Shown here: positions 49,348 to 58,702 of the stretch, piece after piece
Position numbering within the stretch: position 1 is the first letter of the stretch
Layout of the letters: each line of letters begins with the position of its first letter
Assembly: GCF_900113255.1 (NCBI RefSeq)
Contig: NZ_FOOR01000006.1
Span: forward strand, 62,001-126,000
Origin: Novosphingobium sp. CF614
GTDB lineage: Bacteria > Pseudomonadota > Alphaproteobacteria > Sphingomonadales > Sphingomonadaceae
DNA length: 64,000 nt
Reading direction: 5' to 3'
The notes under the pieces: generated by a model
Told to the model about the DNA's origin: nothing
The model's database searches: none
The model's input: only the letters and a program-made list of their open reading frames with translations
Program-made: the position numbers and the translations under genes

Positions 49348-50546
49348 AATTCGGTATCGACCGCCTGCTGGCGGACCCAGCGCTGCGCCGGCCCCTCGAA
49401 GGCCGGCGAGTCGCCCTCGTCGCGCATCCCGCCTCGGTTACCGAGGGGCTGGTCCATTCGCTCGACGCGCTGATCGCCGCCGGGGTGAACGTGACCGGCG
49501 CCTTTGGCCCGCAGCACGGGCTCAAGGGCGACAAGCAGGACAACATGGTCGAGACCGCGGACGAGACCGATCCGTTCTACCGCATCCCGATCTTCAGTCT
49601 CTACGGCCAGGTGCGCCGGCCGAGCGCGCGGATGATGACCACCGCCGACGTCTTCCTGTTCGACCTGCAGGACTTGGGCTGCCGCATCTATACGTTCGTG
49701 ACGACGCTGCTCTACCTGCTCGAAGCGGCCGCGGGGCAGGACAAGAGCGTCTGGGTGCTCGACCGGCCGAACCCGGCCGGCCGGCCGATCGAAGGAACCG
49801 CCTTGCTGCCGGGGCAGGAAAGCTTCGTCGGCGCCGGTCCGATGCCGATGCGGCACGGGCTGACGCTGGGGGAGATGGGGCATTGGTTCGTGCGCCACTT
49901 CAATCTCGACGTCGACTACCGCGTGATCGCCATGGATGGCTGGCAGCCGGGCGCTGCGCCGGGCTTCGGCTGGCCGGAGAGCCGGATCTGGATCAACCCC
50001 AGCCCCAACGCCGCCAACCTCAACATGGCCCGCGCCTATGCCGGGACGGTGATGCTGGAAGGCACGACGCTTTCGGAAGGGCGCGGCACCACCCGCCCGC
50101 TCGAAGTGCTGTTCGGCGCGCCGGATATCGATGCCAGGCGGGTGCTGGCGGAAATGGAGCGCCTCGCGCCGGCATGGCTGGCCGGCTGCGCGATCCGCGA
50201 ATGCTGGTTCGAACCGACCTTTCACAAGCATCAGAAGACGCTGTGCAATGCCCTGATGATCCACGCCGAGGGCCCCTTCCACGATCCTGCGGCGTTCCGG
50301 CCCTGGCGGTTGCAGGCGCTGGCGTTCAAGGCGATCCGCCGGCTCTACCCCGACTATCCGATCTGGCGCGACTTCCCTTACGAGTACGAGTTCGAGCGCC
50401 TGGCGATCGACGTCATCAACGGCGGCCCGGACTTGCGTGAGTGGGTGGACGATGCCGGGGCCCAGCCCGGCGATCTCGATGCCCTGGCCGCCCGCGACGA
50501 AGCGGCCTGGCGCGAGAACGTGGAGGATCTGCTGATCTACGGTTGA
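49344..50546 (+). CDS. namZ: DUF1343 protein, NamZ-like exo-beta-N-acetylmuramidase
   Basis: This encodes 400 residues from MKFGIDRLLA. It has the DUF1343 signature: VALVAHPASVTE, FGPQHGLKGDKQDNM, FDLQDLGCRIYTFVTTL, DRPNPAGRPIEG and NMARAYAGTVMLEGT. NamZ of Bacillus releases terminal MurNAc from peptidoglycan fragments. No signal peptide is visible, so it would act in the cytoplasm during cell-wall recycling. It is coupled to the DOMON-like gene and divergent from tyrS. Gene symbol is by family. Confidence 0.87.
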   Translation: MKFGIDRLLADPALRRPLEGRRVALVAHPASVTEGLVHSLDALIAAGVNVTGAFGPQHGLKGDKQDNMVETADETDPFYRIPIFSLYGQVRRPSARMMTTADVFLFDLQDLGCRIYTFVTTLLYLLEAAAGQDKSVWVLDRPNPAGRPIEGTALLPGQESFVGAGPMPMRHGLTLGEMGHWFVRHFNLDVDYRVIAMDGWQPGAAPGFGWPESRIWINPSPNAANLNMARAYAGTVMLEGTTLSEGRGTTRPLEVLFGAPDIDARRVLAEMERLAPAWLAGCAIRECWFEPTFHKHQKTLCNALMIHAEGPFHDPAAFRPWRLQALAFKAIRRLYPDYPIWRDFPYEYEFERLAIDVINGGPDLREWVDDAGAQPGDLDALAARDEAAWRENVEDLLIYG

Positions 50547-50557
50547 GCGATCGCAGC

Positions 50558-50589
50558 ACCGTCGTCCCGGGCTCGCCCCGGAACGACGG
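50558..50589. repeat. Hairpin repeat after namZ
   Basis: ACCGTCGTCCCGGG and CCCGGAACGACGG form an imperfect stem between two convergent genes, 12 nt after the namZ stop. A related CGGGATCC-type hairpin follows pccA. It may act as a bidirectional end. Confidence 0.5.
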
Positions 50590-50597
50590 CGGCGCCT

Positions 50598-51779
50598 TCA
50601 TCCCTTCTTGCGGACCAGTTCCTTCATCGCCGCGTCGAGCCCGTCGAGCGTCAGGGGATACATTACCCCGCCGATCAACTCGCGGATCAGGCGCGTGGAG
50701 CTGGAATATTGCCATTGCCGCTCCGGCGTGGGGTTGAGCCAGACGGTGGCGGGATAAGTCTGGGTGACGCGCTGGAGCCAGGCGGCGCCGGCCTCGTCGT
50801 TCATGTGCTCGACCGAACCGCCGGGATGGGTGACTTCGTAAGGGCTCATCGATGCATCGCCCACGAAGATCACCTTGTAGTCGTGCCCGTACTTGTGGAG
50901 CACGTCCCAGGTCGGCGTGCGCTCCGCCCAGCGGCGCCGGTTGTCCTTCCACACGCTTTCATAGAGGCAGTTGTGGAAATAGAAGAACTCCAGGTTCTTG
51001 AATTCGCTGGTTGCGGCGCTGAACAGTTCCTCCATCAGCTTGATGAACGGGTCCATCGAACCACCGACGTCGAGGAACAGCAGCACTTTGACCGCGTTGT
51101 GCCGCTCGGGCCGCATGTGCAGGTCAAGCCAGCCCTGCTTGGCCGTGCCGCGGATGGTCTCGTCGAGATCGAGTTCCTCGGCCGCGCCTTCGCGGGCGAA
51201 GCGGCGCAGGCGGCGTAGCGCGACCTTGATGTTGCGGGTGCCCAGTTCCTTGGTGTTGTCGAGATTGGCGAACTCGCGCTTTTCCCAGACCTTCATTGCG
51301 CGCCCGTGCTTGGCTTCGCCGCCGATGCGAACACCCTCCGGATTGTAGCCCGCGTTGCCGAACGGCGAAGTGCCGCCCGTGCCGATCCACTTGTTGCCGC
51401 CCTGGTGCCGTTTCTGCTGTTCCTCGAGCCGCTTCTTGAGCGTCTCCATGATCTCGTCCCACGAACCGAGCGACTTGATCTTCTCCATCTCTTCCTCGGA
51501 GAAATAGCGTTCGGCGATCTGCCTGAGCCAGTTCTCGGGAATGTCGACCGGCCGCTGGCCGTAGTTGCTCAGAACGCCCTTGAAGACCTTCTGGAACACC
51601 TGGTCGAAACGGTCGAGCAGGCCTTCGTCCTTCACGAAAGTGGCGCGGCTGAGATAGTAGAACGCCTCGGGGGTCTGCTCGATCACGTCCTTGTCGAGCG
51701 CTTCCAGCAGCACCAGGTGCTCCTTGAGCGATGCCGGTATGCCGGCGGCGCGCAGTTCGTCGATAAAGTTTAGCAGCAT
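50598..51779 (-). CDS. VWA-domain protein, CoxE-like
   Basis: This encodes 393 residues. The N-terminal half is helical and charged; the C-terminal von Willebrand A domain has the MIDAS motif DVGGSMD in VLLFLDVGGSM and a GDASMSPYE segment. CoxE-like proteins with a MoxR ATPase form a chaperone pair for metalloenzyme assembly; the ATPase gene is often adjacent but is not in the 187-nt gap or neighbours here. It would be cytoplasmic. Its client is unknown. Confidence 0.88.
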   Translation of the reverse strand: MLLNFIDELRAAGIPASLKEHLVLLEALDKDVIEQTPEAFYYLSRATFVKDEGLLDRFDQVFQKVFKGVLSNYGQRPVDIPENWLRQIAERYFSEEEMEKIKSLGSWDEIMETLKKRLEEQQKRHQGGNKWIGTGGTSPFGNAGYNPEGVRIGGEAKHGRAMKVWEKREFANLDNTKELGTRNIKVALRRLRRFAREGAAEELDLDETIRGTAKQGWLDLHMRPERHNAVKVLLFLDVGGSMDPFIKLMEELFSAATSEFKNLEFFYFHNCLYESVWKDNRRRWAERTPTWDVLHKYGHDYKVIFVGDASMSPYEVTHPGGSVEHMNDEAGAAWLQRVTQTYPATVWLNPTPERQWQYSSSTRLIRELIGGVMYPLTLDGLDAAMKELVRKKG

Positions 51780-51966
51780 CGCATCGCCCCCGTTACCCGG
51801 CGCGGGCCGGGATCTCTGGCTGTCTTTGGACTATCCGTGCCCAACACCGGCTCGGTGTGAGCAGGCCCCGATTCGGATTTCGTGTTCCTCGTTCCGGACA
51901 CACCATATGCCACCCGGCCCCTTCCAGGGAACATCGGGAAACATGCGGTGCGACGGGTGCCGGGGA

Positions 51967-52389
51967 TCAGCTCGCGCCCGGCGGCGGTGGAGGCTGGCGC
52001 GGGAACCGTTCCAGCGCGGGATCGATGACCGCCCAGTCCGGCGCATCGTCGGTCCAGATCACGACTTCGGGCCGCAATCCATGGCCTTCGTCGAGCGCTC
52101 CCAGCCGCACGGTCACCAGGTGGGGCCGGGCGGAACTCTGCCCGTGGATCTGCGTGCCGCATGACGGGCAGAAACGGAACGTGAGCGTGTTGCCGCTGGC
52201 CGCCGCCCATGTCGAACTGGCGAGATCGCCGGTGATCGCCACGTCCTCCACCTTGAACATGGCGTTGTTGGTCGGCCCCCCGGCCGCGATCTGCTGGCAT
52301 TGGCGGCACCAGCACTGGCGCGTGCCGATCGGCTCCCCGGTGATTTCCAGCGTGACGGCGCCGCAAGCGCAACGGCCGGTGCGGTTCAT
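51967..52389 (-). CDS. GFA/CENP-V-family zinc protein
   Basis: This encodes 140 residues. CACG (C7, C9), CWCRQC (C26, C28, C31) and FCPSCGT give the zinc-binding cysteine set of the GFA (glutathione-dependent formaldehyde-activating) family. The proline-rich C-terminus is not conserved. Many members have no proven formaldehyde activity. It is a single gene between a VWA gene and a phosphatase. Confidence 0.87.
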   Translation of the reverse strand: MNRTGRCACGAVTLEITGEPIGTRQCWCRQCQQIAAGGPTNNAMFKVEDVAITGDLASSTWAAASGNTLTFRFCPSCGTQIHGQSSARPHLVTVRLGALDEGHGLRPEVVIWTDDAPDWAVIDPALERFPRQPPPPPGAS

Positions 52390-52555
52390 GCCACTTCTCC
52401 CCGCCCGAAGGCGGATCCGGAAAGCAGCCGGAGCGAAAGGGCGGCCTCGTTCAAGGCATTCGGGATCATCGGCGCCACTCCTTCAGGCTTGCGGACAATG
52501 GGACATCGCGGCCCCTTATCACTTTTCCGCCTTCGCTTTCGAGATCGAAGTGCGG

Positions 52556-53350
52556 TTACGCCGCCGCGCTGGTCTCCCCCGAAGCTTCGCGATCGTGGGC
52601 CTGGAGGAACCAGCGATCGGTCCCCTGGAGACCGATCGCGGTCAGCGTGCCGTGAAGGTATGCGCCGGTATCGATGCCGATGCGGTTGGAGTATACCTCG
52701 GGTTGGGGGGTGATCGTGTGGCCGTGAACGACGCAGACGCCGAAATCGCCCTTGTGGCTCAGGAACGGCTCGCGAATCCACCGGCAGTCCTGGCCGAGCT
52801 GAAGTTTGAGCGGGGTGTCGGGACGAATGCCGGCGTGAACGAACAGGTAGTCGCCGATCTGGATCATCTTCTTGAAGCTGGCGAGGAAGTCGAAATCGTC
52901 CTGCGGGATCACCTCGTTCAGCAGGTCCTGCAGCGCCTCCACGTTCGCCGCCATGATCGCCCCGGGAACGACCCCGTAGGACATGATCGTCTCCAGCCCG
53001 CCGAACTTGAGGAAACCGCGCAGCGCGTCCAGGTTGTCGCGACTGGCCAGCAGCATTTCCTCGTGATTGCCCTGGATGATCTCGACTTCACGCTCGCGCG
53101 ACCATTCGCGGGCGCGGGCCACCACCGCCGCGCTGTCGCGGCCGCGATCGACCAGGTCGCCCAGCAGCACGATCGTGGTATGCGCTTTGCCGCGGCGCGC
53201 GTCGTCAGCCTCGACGATACGCACCAGGGCCTCGAACAAGTCGATGCGGCCATGGATATCGCCGATCGCGTAAACGCGTTCTCCGGCGGGGACGGCAGGG
53301 AGCTTCGTCGACGTGGGACGAGCCATCAAGTTTCGGATTTTCGCAAACAT
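52556..53350 (-). CDS. Metallophosphoesterase (serine/threonine phosphatase-like)
   Basis: This encodes 264 residues from MFAKIRNLMA (ATG at 53350); a start at MARPTS (53326) is an alternative. GDIHGR (30-35), GDLVDRG and GNHEE are the three metal-binding motifs of the PPP-type calcineurin fold, and VHGHTIT near the C-terminus gives the last histidine. It resembles ApaH/PrpE-like or bis(5'-nucleosyl)tetraphosphatase and protein phosphatases; the substrate is undetermined. Confidence 0.87.
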   Translation of the reverse strand: MFAKIRNLMARPTSTKLPAVPAGERVYAIGDIHGRIDLFEALVRIVEADDARRGKAHTTIVLLGDLVDRGRDSAAVVARAREWSREREVEIIQGNHEEMLLASRDNLDALRGFLKFGGLETIMSYGVVPGAIMAANVEALQDLLNEVIPQDDFDFLASFKKMIQIGDYLFVHAGIRPDTPLKLQLGQDCRWIREPFLSHKGDFGVCVVHGHTITPQPEVYSNRIGIDTGAYLHGTLTAIGLQGTDRWFLQAHDREASGETSAAA

Positions 53351-53618
53351 TCGTTGCAGCGCGGTATAGGGCGCCGTGACGGCCGAAACAAGAGACCACG
53401 CTTCGCGCGGTTCAACCGACAGGAGATTCAGGGCGGACACCGTAGTGGCAAAAAGTCCACACATTGTTTCCCTATCATTGCCGGTTTGAAATTTTCCTTG
53501 TGCCGCGCCCGGGTGCGTTGCAGCATTATTGTGCAGTCGCAATCGGGTCCGGAACGAGGCTTGGTGCGGCATGTGCAGGTGGGACGAGGCACCAAAAAGA
53601 ATCTGTGAGGGAATAAAC

Positions 53619-54392
53619 ATGCTTATGTCCGTCCGCGGCGCCATCGCCGCCACTCTTCTCGCCGGCACCGCGCTGGCCGCCACTCCCGCTTTCGCCGACG
53701 AAGCTGAAGCTCCGGCTGAAATCACCGTTACCGGCAACGTCGCGCTCACCACCGACTACCGCTTCCGCGGCGTTTCGCAGAGCGGCGGCAAGCTGGCGAT
53801 CCAGGGCGGGATCACGGTCTCGCACGCGAGCGGTTTCTACATCAGCACCTGGTCGTCGTCGATCAGCGAGAATAGCCTGCCTGGCTATGGAGACCAGGAA
53901 CTTGACGTGTTCGGCGGCTGGACGGGCGAAGTCAGCCCCGGCATCACGGTCGATGCCGGCCTGCTCTATTATGTCTATCCGGGCGGCACCAGTGATTTCG
54001 ACACCGACTTCTTCGAGCCCTATGCGTCGGTTTCCGGCGCGGTCGGCCCGGCCAAGCTGAAGGTCGGCGTGGCATACGGCTGGAAGCAGACCTCGCTCCC
54101 GGCGTTCGAGACCGGTGCGAAGCACGACAACCTGTATCTCTACAGCAATCTCGACATTGCCATCCCGAACACCCCGATCACCGTTTCGGGCCATATCGGC
54201 TATACCGACGGCGTTCTGGCTCCGTCCTATTATTCCACCGGTGACAAGACCGGGGTGGATTACTCGATCGGTGCTTCGGCGACGGTTTACGGTCCGCTTT
54301 CCGTCGGCGTCTCCTACATCGGCGTCTCGGGTCCGAGCACCAACAATTACACCGACGACGCGGTGGTCGGCACCCTGACCGCCTCGTTCTGA
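53619..54392 (+). CDS. TorF-family putative porin (Gcw_chp)
   Basis: This encodes 257 residues from MLMSVRGAIA. A signal peptide cleaves near AFA|DE (26). NVALTTDYRFRGVSQSGGKL is the signature of the TIGR02001/Gcw_chp family, followed by an antiparallel barrel ending in ASF. It is common in sphingomonads and their relatives. Solute specificity is unknown. A strong terminator at 54429 ends the transcript, and a 268-nt upstream gap (53351-53618) probably holds its promoter; I see no clear motif there. Confidence 0.87.
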   Translation: MLMSVRGAIAATLLAGTALAATPAFADEAEAPAEITVTGNVALTTDYRFRGVSQSGGKLAIQGGITVSHASGFYISTWSSSISENSLPGYGDQELDVFGGWTGEVSPGITVDAGLLYYVYPGGTSDFDTDFFEPYASVSGAVGPAKLKVGVAYGWKQTSLPAFETGAKHDNLYLYSNLDIAIPNTPITVSGHIGYTDGVLAPSYYSTGDKTGVDYSIGASATVYGPLSVGVSYIGVSGPSTNNYTDDAVVGTLTASF

Positions 54393-54428
54393 TCGAAGCG
54401 ACGCGCGAAAGGCATTTCGCAGGAGGAC

Positions 54429-54461
54429 CCCGCCCGGAGCGATCCGGGCGGGTTTCCTTTT
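54429..54461 (+). terminator. Rho-independent terminator of the TorF porin gene
   Basis: CCCGCCCGGA-GCGA-TCCGGGCGGG is a perfect 10-bp stem with a tetraloop, followed by TTTCCTTTT, 36 nt after the stop. Confidence 0.92.
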
Positions 54462-54547
54462 GCCTGCGCTCGGCGCGTCACACCGGGTATCGCCGAGCGC
54501 GGCCGATTTCCTTCTTTCGTCGTGGCTAGGCGGCGACGCCGCTGTAT

Positions 54548-55330
54548 TCACTTCAGGTAGAAGTCGACCGTCGTGACCACGCGCACTTTCTTGTAGGGCG
54601 TGTCTGACACGCCCCAACTGCCGCCGGAATCGCCGTCGCGCGCATCGATCGAGAAGTAGCCCTGGGCCGCCCCCTTGATCGTGCCGACCTCGGTGCCGCT
54701 GTCCTTGGCGAACTGCTCGGCGGCGGCGCGGGCATCCTTGGTCGCCTCGGCCACCATCGCGGGCTTGATGTCGTTGAGCCTGGTGAAGGTATAGGACATC
54801 CCGGAGCCTTCCTCCAGGATCACGCCGCGTCGCACCAGGTCGAACTGGCGGCGCACCGCGTCCTGCGCCCGCTTGATGTCATCGGTGCGCAAGGTCACGC
54901 GCTGGCGGACGGTGAAGCTGGGCAGGCCGTTGTCCTTGAACTGCGAGACGTTGACGCCGGTCGGTTGCAGGGCTCCGGCGGGAAAGCCCAGTTCGCGGAA
55001 GAAGGCGCGGATCTGCGCGGTATCGTGATCGACGTCCGCCTGGGCGCTCGCGAGATCGCCGGCGGTCGAGGAATAGCTGATCGTCCATACGGCGAGATCG
55101 GCGGTGACGTCACGCTCGGCCAGCCCGCGCACGGTTACCGCGCGGTCGGCCCGGTGCGCGCGCTTGAGCCCGTCGCCGAGGGCGAAGCCGCCGATTACCA
55201 GGCCAATGGCCAGGATCGCGGAACTCCCGATCCAGCGATGCGTTGCAGGCTCGCGCAGGAATGGAGTGGAACGGACGGCCTGGTCTGGGCTATCGTCGAT
55301 CCGGCTATCGTTATTCGTGGCGTCATTCAT
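54548..55330 (-). CDS. SIMPL-domain protein
   Basis: This encodes 260 residues. A short cytoplasmic start, one membrane helix (about 34-52, IGSSAILAIGLVIGGFALG), then a periplasmic SIMPL/BP26-type domain with VRGLAERDVTADLAVWTISY and the repeated beta-alpha pattern typical of the family. Members form channel-like oligomers or bind signalling partners; the role here is unknown. It is transcribed convergent to the TorF porin and divergent from gloA. Confidence 0.87.
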   Translation of the reverse strand: MNDATNNDSRIDDSPDQAVRSTPFLREPATHRWIGSSAILAIGLVIGGFALGDGLKRAHRADRAVTVRGLAERDVTADLAVWTISYSSTAGDLASAQADVDHDTAQIRAFFRELGFPAGALQPTGVNVSQFKDNGLPSFTVRQRVTLRTDDIKRAQDAVRRQFDLVRRGVILEEGSGMSYTFTRLNDIKPAMVAEATKDARAAAEQFAKDSGTEVGTIKGAAQGYFSIDARDGDSGGSWGVSDTPYKKVRVVTTVDFYLK

Positions 55331-55460
55331 GGCGGCACCTCCCTGTGATCTGGCCTGTAAACTGGCCTTTGGCCTGGCCCGTGAGCTTGCACGTCATGCC
55401 GACGGATGACTGTATGCGCGATGAACCGTTTCCTGCTGTCGACGAATTGAGGAAAATTCC

Positions 55461-55892
55461 GTGCCCCGATATCTCCACACCATGATCCGCGTGACCGATC
55501 CCGAGGCGACCGTCCGCTTCTTCGAACTGATCGGGCTCAAGGAGACCCGGCGGATTTCCAACGAGAAAGGCCGCTTCACGCTCATTTTCCTCGCACCGGA
55601 AGGGCAGGAGGACGCGGAGGTCGAACTGACCTACAACTGGCCGGCCGAGGACGGTTCGTCCGAAAGCTACGCCGGCGGGCGCAACTTCGGCCACCTCGCC
55701 TACCGGGTCGAGGATATCTACGCGACCTGCCAGCGCCTGATGGATGCCGGAGTGACCATCAATCGCCCCCCGCGCGACGGCCACATGGCGTTCGTGCGCA
55801 CGCCCGACGGAATTTCGGTCGAACTGCTGCAGGACGGTATGCTGGAGCCGGCCGAGCCCTGGGCCAGCTTGCCCAATGTGGGAAGCTGGTAG
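55461..55892 (+). CDS. gloA: Glyoxalase I (lactoylglutathione lyase)
   Basis: This encodes 143 residues from GTG at 55461. H6 (MPRYLHTMIRV), E54-region VELTYNW, H of GRNFGHLAYRVED and the late E of ISVELLQDG are the metal ligands. The ACTH-like bacterial form acts on the glutathione-methylglyoxal hemithioacetal. Gor at 19378 supplies reduced glutathione in the same cell. It is followed by a family A repeat and convergent nhaA. Confidence 0.93.
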   Translation: MPRYLHTMIRVTDPEATVRFFELIGLKETRRISNEKGRFTLIFLAPEGQEDAEVELTYNWPAEDGSSESYAGGRNFGHLAYRVEDIYATCQRLMDAGVTINRPPRDGHMAFVRTPDGISVELLQDGMLEPAEPWASLPNVGSW

Positions 55893-55910
55893 CACCGGAT
55901 TTCATTTTCT

Positions 55911-55987
55911 CGCTTCTCTTCCCCCTTCGTCGCCCGCGCGGCGGCGAAGGGGGAGGAATACGAGTTCCGGGCGATGGGACTTGGTAT
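55911..55987. repeat. Dispersed palindromic repeat, family A, partial copy
   Basis: CCCCCTTCGTC and GGCGGCGAAGGGGG form the stem, and GACTTGGTAT closes the right end. The left ATACCAAGTC end seen in other copies is missing or degraded. It lies in the gap between convergent gloA and nhaA. Confidence 0.65.
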
Positions 55988-56000
55988 ATGCGCCCCGCGT

Positions 56001-57194
56001 TCAGGCCGGTCGGGGCGCCCCGGCCAGGCGCAGGATCGCGTAGCCCAGCAGCGAGGACAGCAGCGAACCCAGCAACACGCCCAGCTTCGCTTCCTCTACC
56101 AGCAGCGGATGATGCGGGAAGGCGAGGGCGCCGATGAACAGGCTCATCGTGAAGCCTATCCCGCACAGCACCGCCATGCCCCATAGCTGCATCCAGCTCG
56201 CCCCCGCCGGGCGCGGCGCGAAGCCGATCCGGTCGGCGGCGAAGATCGCGGCGAAGATGCCCAGCTGCTTGCCCAGGAACAGGCCGAGCGTAATGCCCAG
56301 CGGGATGGGATCGAGCAGCGCCCGAAACCCGATGCCGCCCAGCGCCACGCCCGCGTTGGCGAAGCCGAACAGCGGGACGATGACGTAGCTGTTCCACGGC
56401 ACCAGCGCATGTTCCAGCCGCAGCAGCATGCTGTCGCCCCGGTGCAGGGGCTTGAGCGGGATGGTGAAGGCGAAGAGCACGCCGGCGATCGTCGCGTGGA
56501 TCCCCGAATTGAGCACGCAGTACCAGAGCGCGGCGCCCAGGATCAGGTATATCCACGGCCGGCGCACGCCGCTTCGGTTGGCCAGGATCAGGTTCGCCAA
56601 CATGAGCAGCGCCCCGATCCCCCACAGCAGCTTGATCTGCGCGGTGTAGAACACGGCGATGATCGCCACCGCGCCCAGGTCGTCCACGATCGCCACGGTC
56701 AGCAGGAACAGCCGCAGCGAAGCCGGCACGCGGCTGCCCAGCAGGCCCAGCACGCCCACCGCGAAGGCGATGTCGGTGGCGGCGGGAATCGCCCAGCCGC
56801 GCTGCATCGGCTGGGCGGTGCCGGCCGCCAGCAGATAGACGAGCGCCGGCATCGCCATGCCCGCCGCCGCCGCGAGCACCGGCAGCCGCCGCCGGGCCGC
56901 GCTGGACAGTTCGCCGTCAAGCACCTCGCGCTTGATCTCAAGGCCGACGACGAAGAAGAACACCGCCATCAGTGCGTCGTTGATCCACAAGTGCAGCGTG
57001 TCGAGCTTGGCGATCGGTGTCCAGGCAAGCTGGTGATGAAATAAATCATGGTAACCGTATGCCCAACTCGTGTTGGCTACGATCATCGCCAATAGTGCAA
57101 CCACTATCAGCAGGACTCCCGCCGAGGCCTCGCCGCCCATTAATTTTGTGAAACTTCGCGCCAATCGATTGGCGAAATGTCTAGGTATGCTCAT
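56001..57194 (-). CDS. nhaA: Na+/H+ antiporter NhaA
   Basis: This encodes 397 residues with about 12 membrane helices. The ion-binding aspartates are D171 and D172 in VAIVDDLGAVAII; the unwound helix has ATDIAFAVG (T140, D141). The length is normal. It exports sodium in exchange for protons at the inner membrane, giving salt and alkali tolerance. It is divergent from the NfrB-like gene with 86 nt between, so both promoters are in a short shared gap. Confidence 0.94.
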   Translation of the reverse strand: MSIPRHFANRLARSFTKLMGGEASAGVLLIVVALLAMIVANTSWAYGYHDLFHHQLAWTPIAKLDTLHLWINDALMAVFFFVVGLEIKREVLDGELSSAARRRLPVLAAAAGMAMPALVYLLAAGTAQPMQRGWAIPAATDIAFAVGVLGLLGSRVPASLRLFLLTVAIVDDLGAVAIIAVFYTAQIKLLWGIGALLMLANLILANRSGVRRPWIYLILGAALWYCVLNSGIHATIAGVLFAFTIPLKPLHRGDSMLLRLEHALVPWNSYVIVPLFGFANAGVALGGIGFRALLDPIPLGITLGLFLGKQLGIFAAIFAADRIGFAPRPAGASWMQLWGMAVLCGIGFTMSLFIGALAFPHHPLLVEEAKLGVLLGSLLSSLLGYAILRLAGAPRPA

Positions 57195-57280
57195 AAGTAT
57201 GATTTCGGACGATCTTCAATGAATGGCAGCGGGGCGGTGTCAATTGAACGGACAATACAGCGCGGGACCGGAAAGGGCGA

Positions 57281-58702
57281 GTGGTGGAAGCCACTGACGC
57301 GATCGCGCAAGCCATCATGGCCTTGCAGGCCATCGAGCAGGAACTGCTGCTGTTCGCGGCGTTCTGGTTCCTGGTCGGTGCCCTCGACGATATCGGCGTG
57401 GATCTGTGCTGGCTCTGGCTGAAGCTGACCGGCCGCGCGCACGTCCCGCGGATAACCCGGCAGGAGGCCGCCGCCCCGCTGCGGGGCCGCGCCGCGATCC
57501 TGATCGCCGCCTGGCAGGAAGCGGAAGTGATCGGTCATACCGTGGGCCATGCCCTTTCCTCCTGGCGCCAAGCTGACTTCACGCTCTACGTCGGGTGCTA
57601 TGCCAACGATCCCGCGACGATCGCGGCCGCCATGTCCGGGGCGGGGGACGATACGCGGGTCCGGATCATCATCCACGAGAGCGCGGGGCCGACCACCAAG
57701 GCGGATTGCCTCAATCGCCTTTACGCCGGCTTGTGCGAGGACGAACGGCGGCACGGATACCGCTTCCGGAGCGTGGTCCTGCACGATTCGGAAGACATGG
57801 TCCACCCGGCCGAACTTGCCGTGATCGATTCGGCGCTGGGTGATGTCGATTACGTCCAGCTGCCGGTGCGACCTGAACCGCAGCAAGGCTCACCCTGGGT
57901 GGCGGGCCATTATTCCGACGAATTCACCGAATCGCATGCCAAGGCACTGATCGTGCGCGACGCGCTCGGCGCCGCGATTCCCGCCGCCGGAGTAGGCTGC
58001 GGATTCTCGCGCGAGATGATCGCCCGCATTGCCCGGCTGCGCCGTGCCGAGGGCGCCGCCGCTCCGTTCGCGGCCGAATGCCTGACCGAGGATTACGAAC
58101 TCGGCCTGCTGGTGCGGCGCCACGGCGGCACGTCACGGTTCCTGCGCCTGCGCGACGCGGAGGGCGATCTGGTGGCGACCCGGGCCTATTTCCCGGCGCG
58201 GCTCGAGGATGCGGTGCGGCAGAAGGCGCGCTGGATCCACGGCATCGCTTTCCAGGGCTGGGACCGGCTGGGCTGGAGCAGGAGTATCGCCGACTTGTGG
58301 ATGGCAACGCGCGACCGGCGAGGGCCGCTGACGGCGATCGTCCTCGCCTGCGGTTATGCACTGATCGTCATCGAAGGAGTACTGGCGATGGCCTGGTTCG
58401 CCGGCGCGCGTCCGCAAATGGCGATTTCGCCGGTACTGCGGACCATGCTCGCGCTGTGCTTCTGCAGCTTTGTGTGGCGCATGCTTGTCCGGTTCGCCTT
58501 CACCGCGCGCGAATATGGCCTGGGCGAGGGGCTGCGCGCCTTGCCGCGCATCCCCGTTGCCAATGTAATCGCCATCATCGCCGGCCGCCGGGCGCTTGCC
58601 GCCTACCTGCGCAGCCTGCGCGGGGCGACGGTGAGCTGGGAAAAGACCAGGCACGATGCCCATCCGGTCACCGCCGTGGCCGGTGGAGCGGCCGCGCGGT
58701 GA
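57281..58702 (+). CDS. NfrB-like family 2 glycosyltransferase (inner membrane)
   Basis: This encodes 473 residues from GTG 57281 (a second GTG follows at 57284). One membrane helix is near 20-40 and others in about 350-425. The GT2 core has LHDSEDMVHP (DxD-type metal site), AECLTEDYELGLLVRR (TED) and the processive motif QKARW. It matches the phage N4 adsorption protein B family, which makes a beta-mannose-type surface glycan in E. coli under cyclic-di-GMP control. The C-terminal cyclic-di-GMP sensor of E. coli NfrB is absent here (length 473 against about 745). The next gene overlaps by 4 nt. Confidence 0.87.
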   Translation: MVEATDAIAQAIMALQAIEQELLLFAAFWFLVGALDDIGVDLCWLWLKLTGRAHVPRITRQEAAAPLRGRAAILIAAWQEAEVIGHTVGHALSSWRQADFTLYVGCYANDPATIAAAMSGAGDDTRVRIIIHESAGPTTKADCLNRLYAGLCEDERRHGYRFRSVVLHDSEDMVHPAELAVIDSALGDVDYVQLPVRPEPQQGSPWVAGHYSDEFTESHAKALIVRDALGAAIPAAGVGCGFSREMIARIARLRRAEGAAAPFAAECLTEDYELGLLVRRHGGTSRFLRLRDAEGDLVATRAYFPARLEDAVRQKARWIHGIAFQGWDRLGWSRSIADLWMATRDRRGPLTAIVLACGYALIVIEGVLAMAWFAGARPQMAISPVLRTMLALCFCSFVWRMLVRFAFTAREYGLGEGLRALPRIPVANVIAIIAGRRALAAYLRSLRGATVSWEKTRHDAHPVTAVAGGAAAR

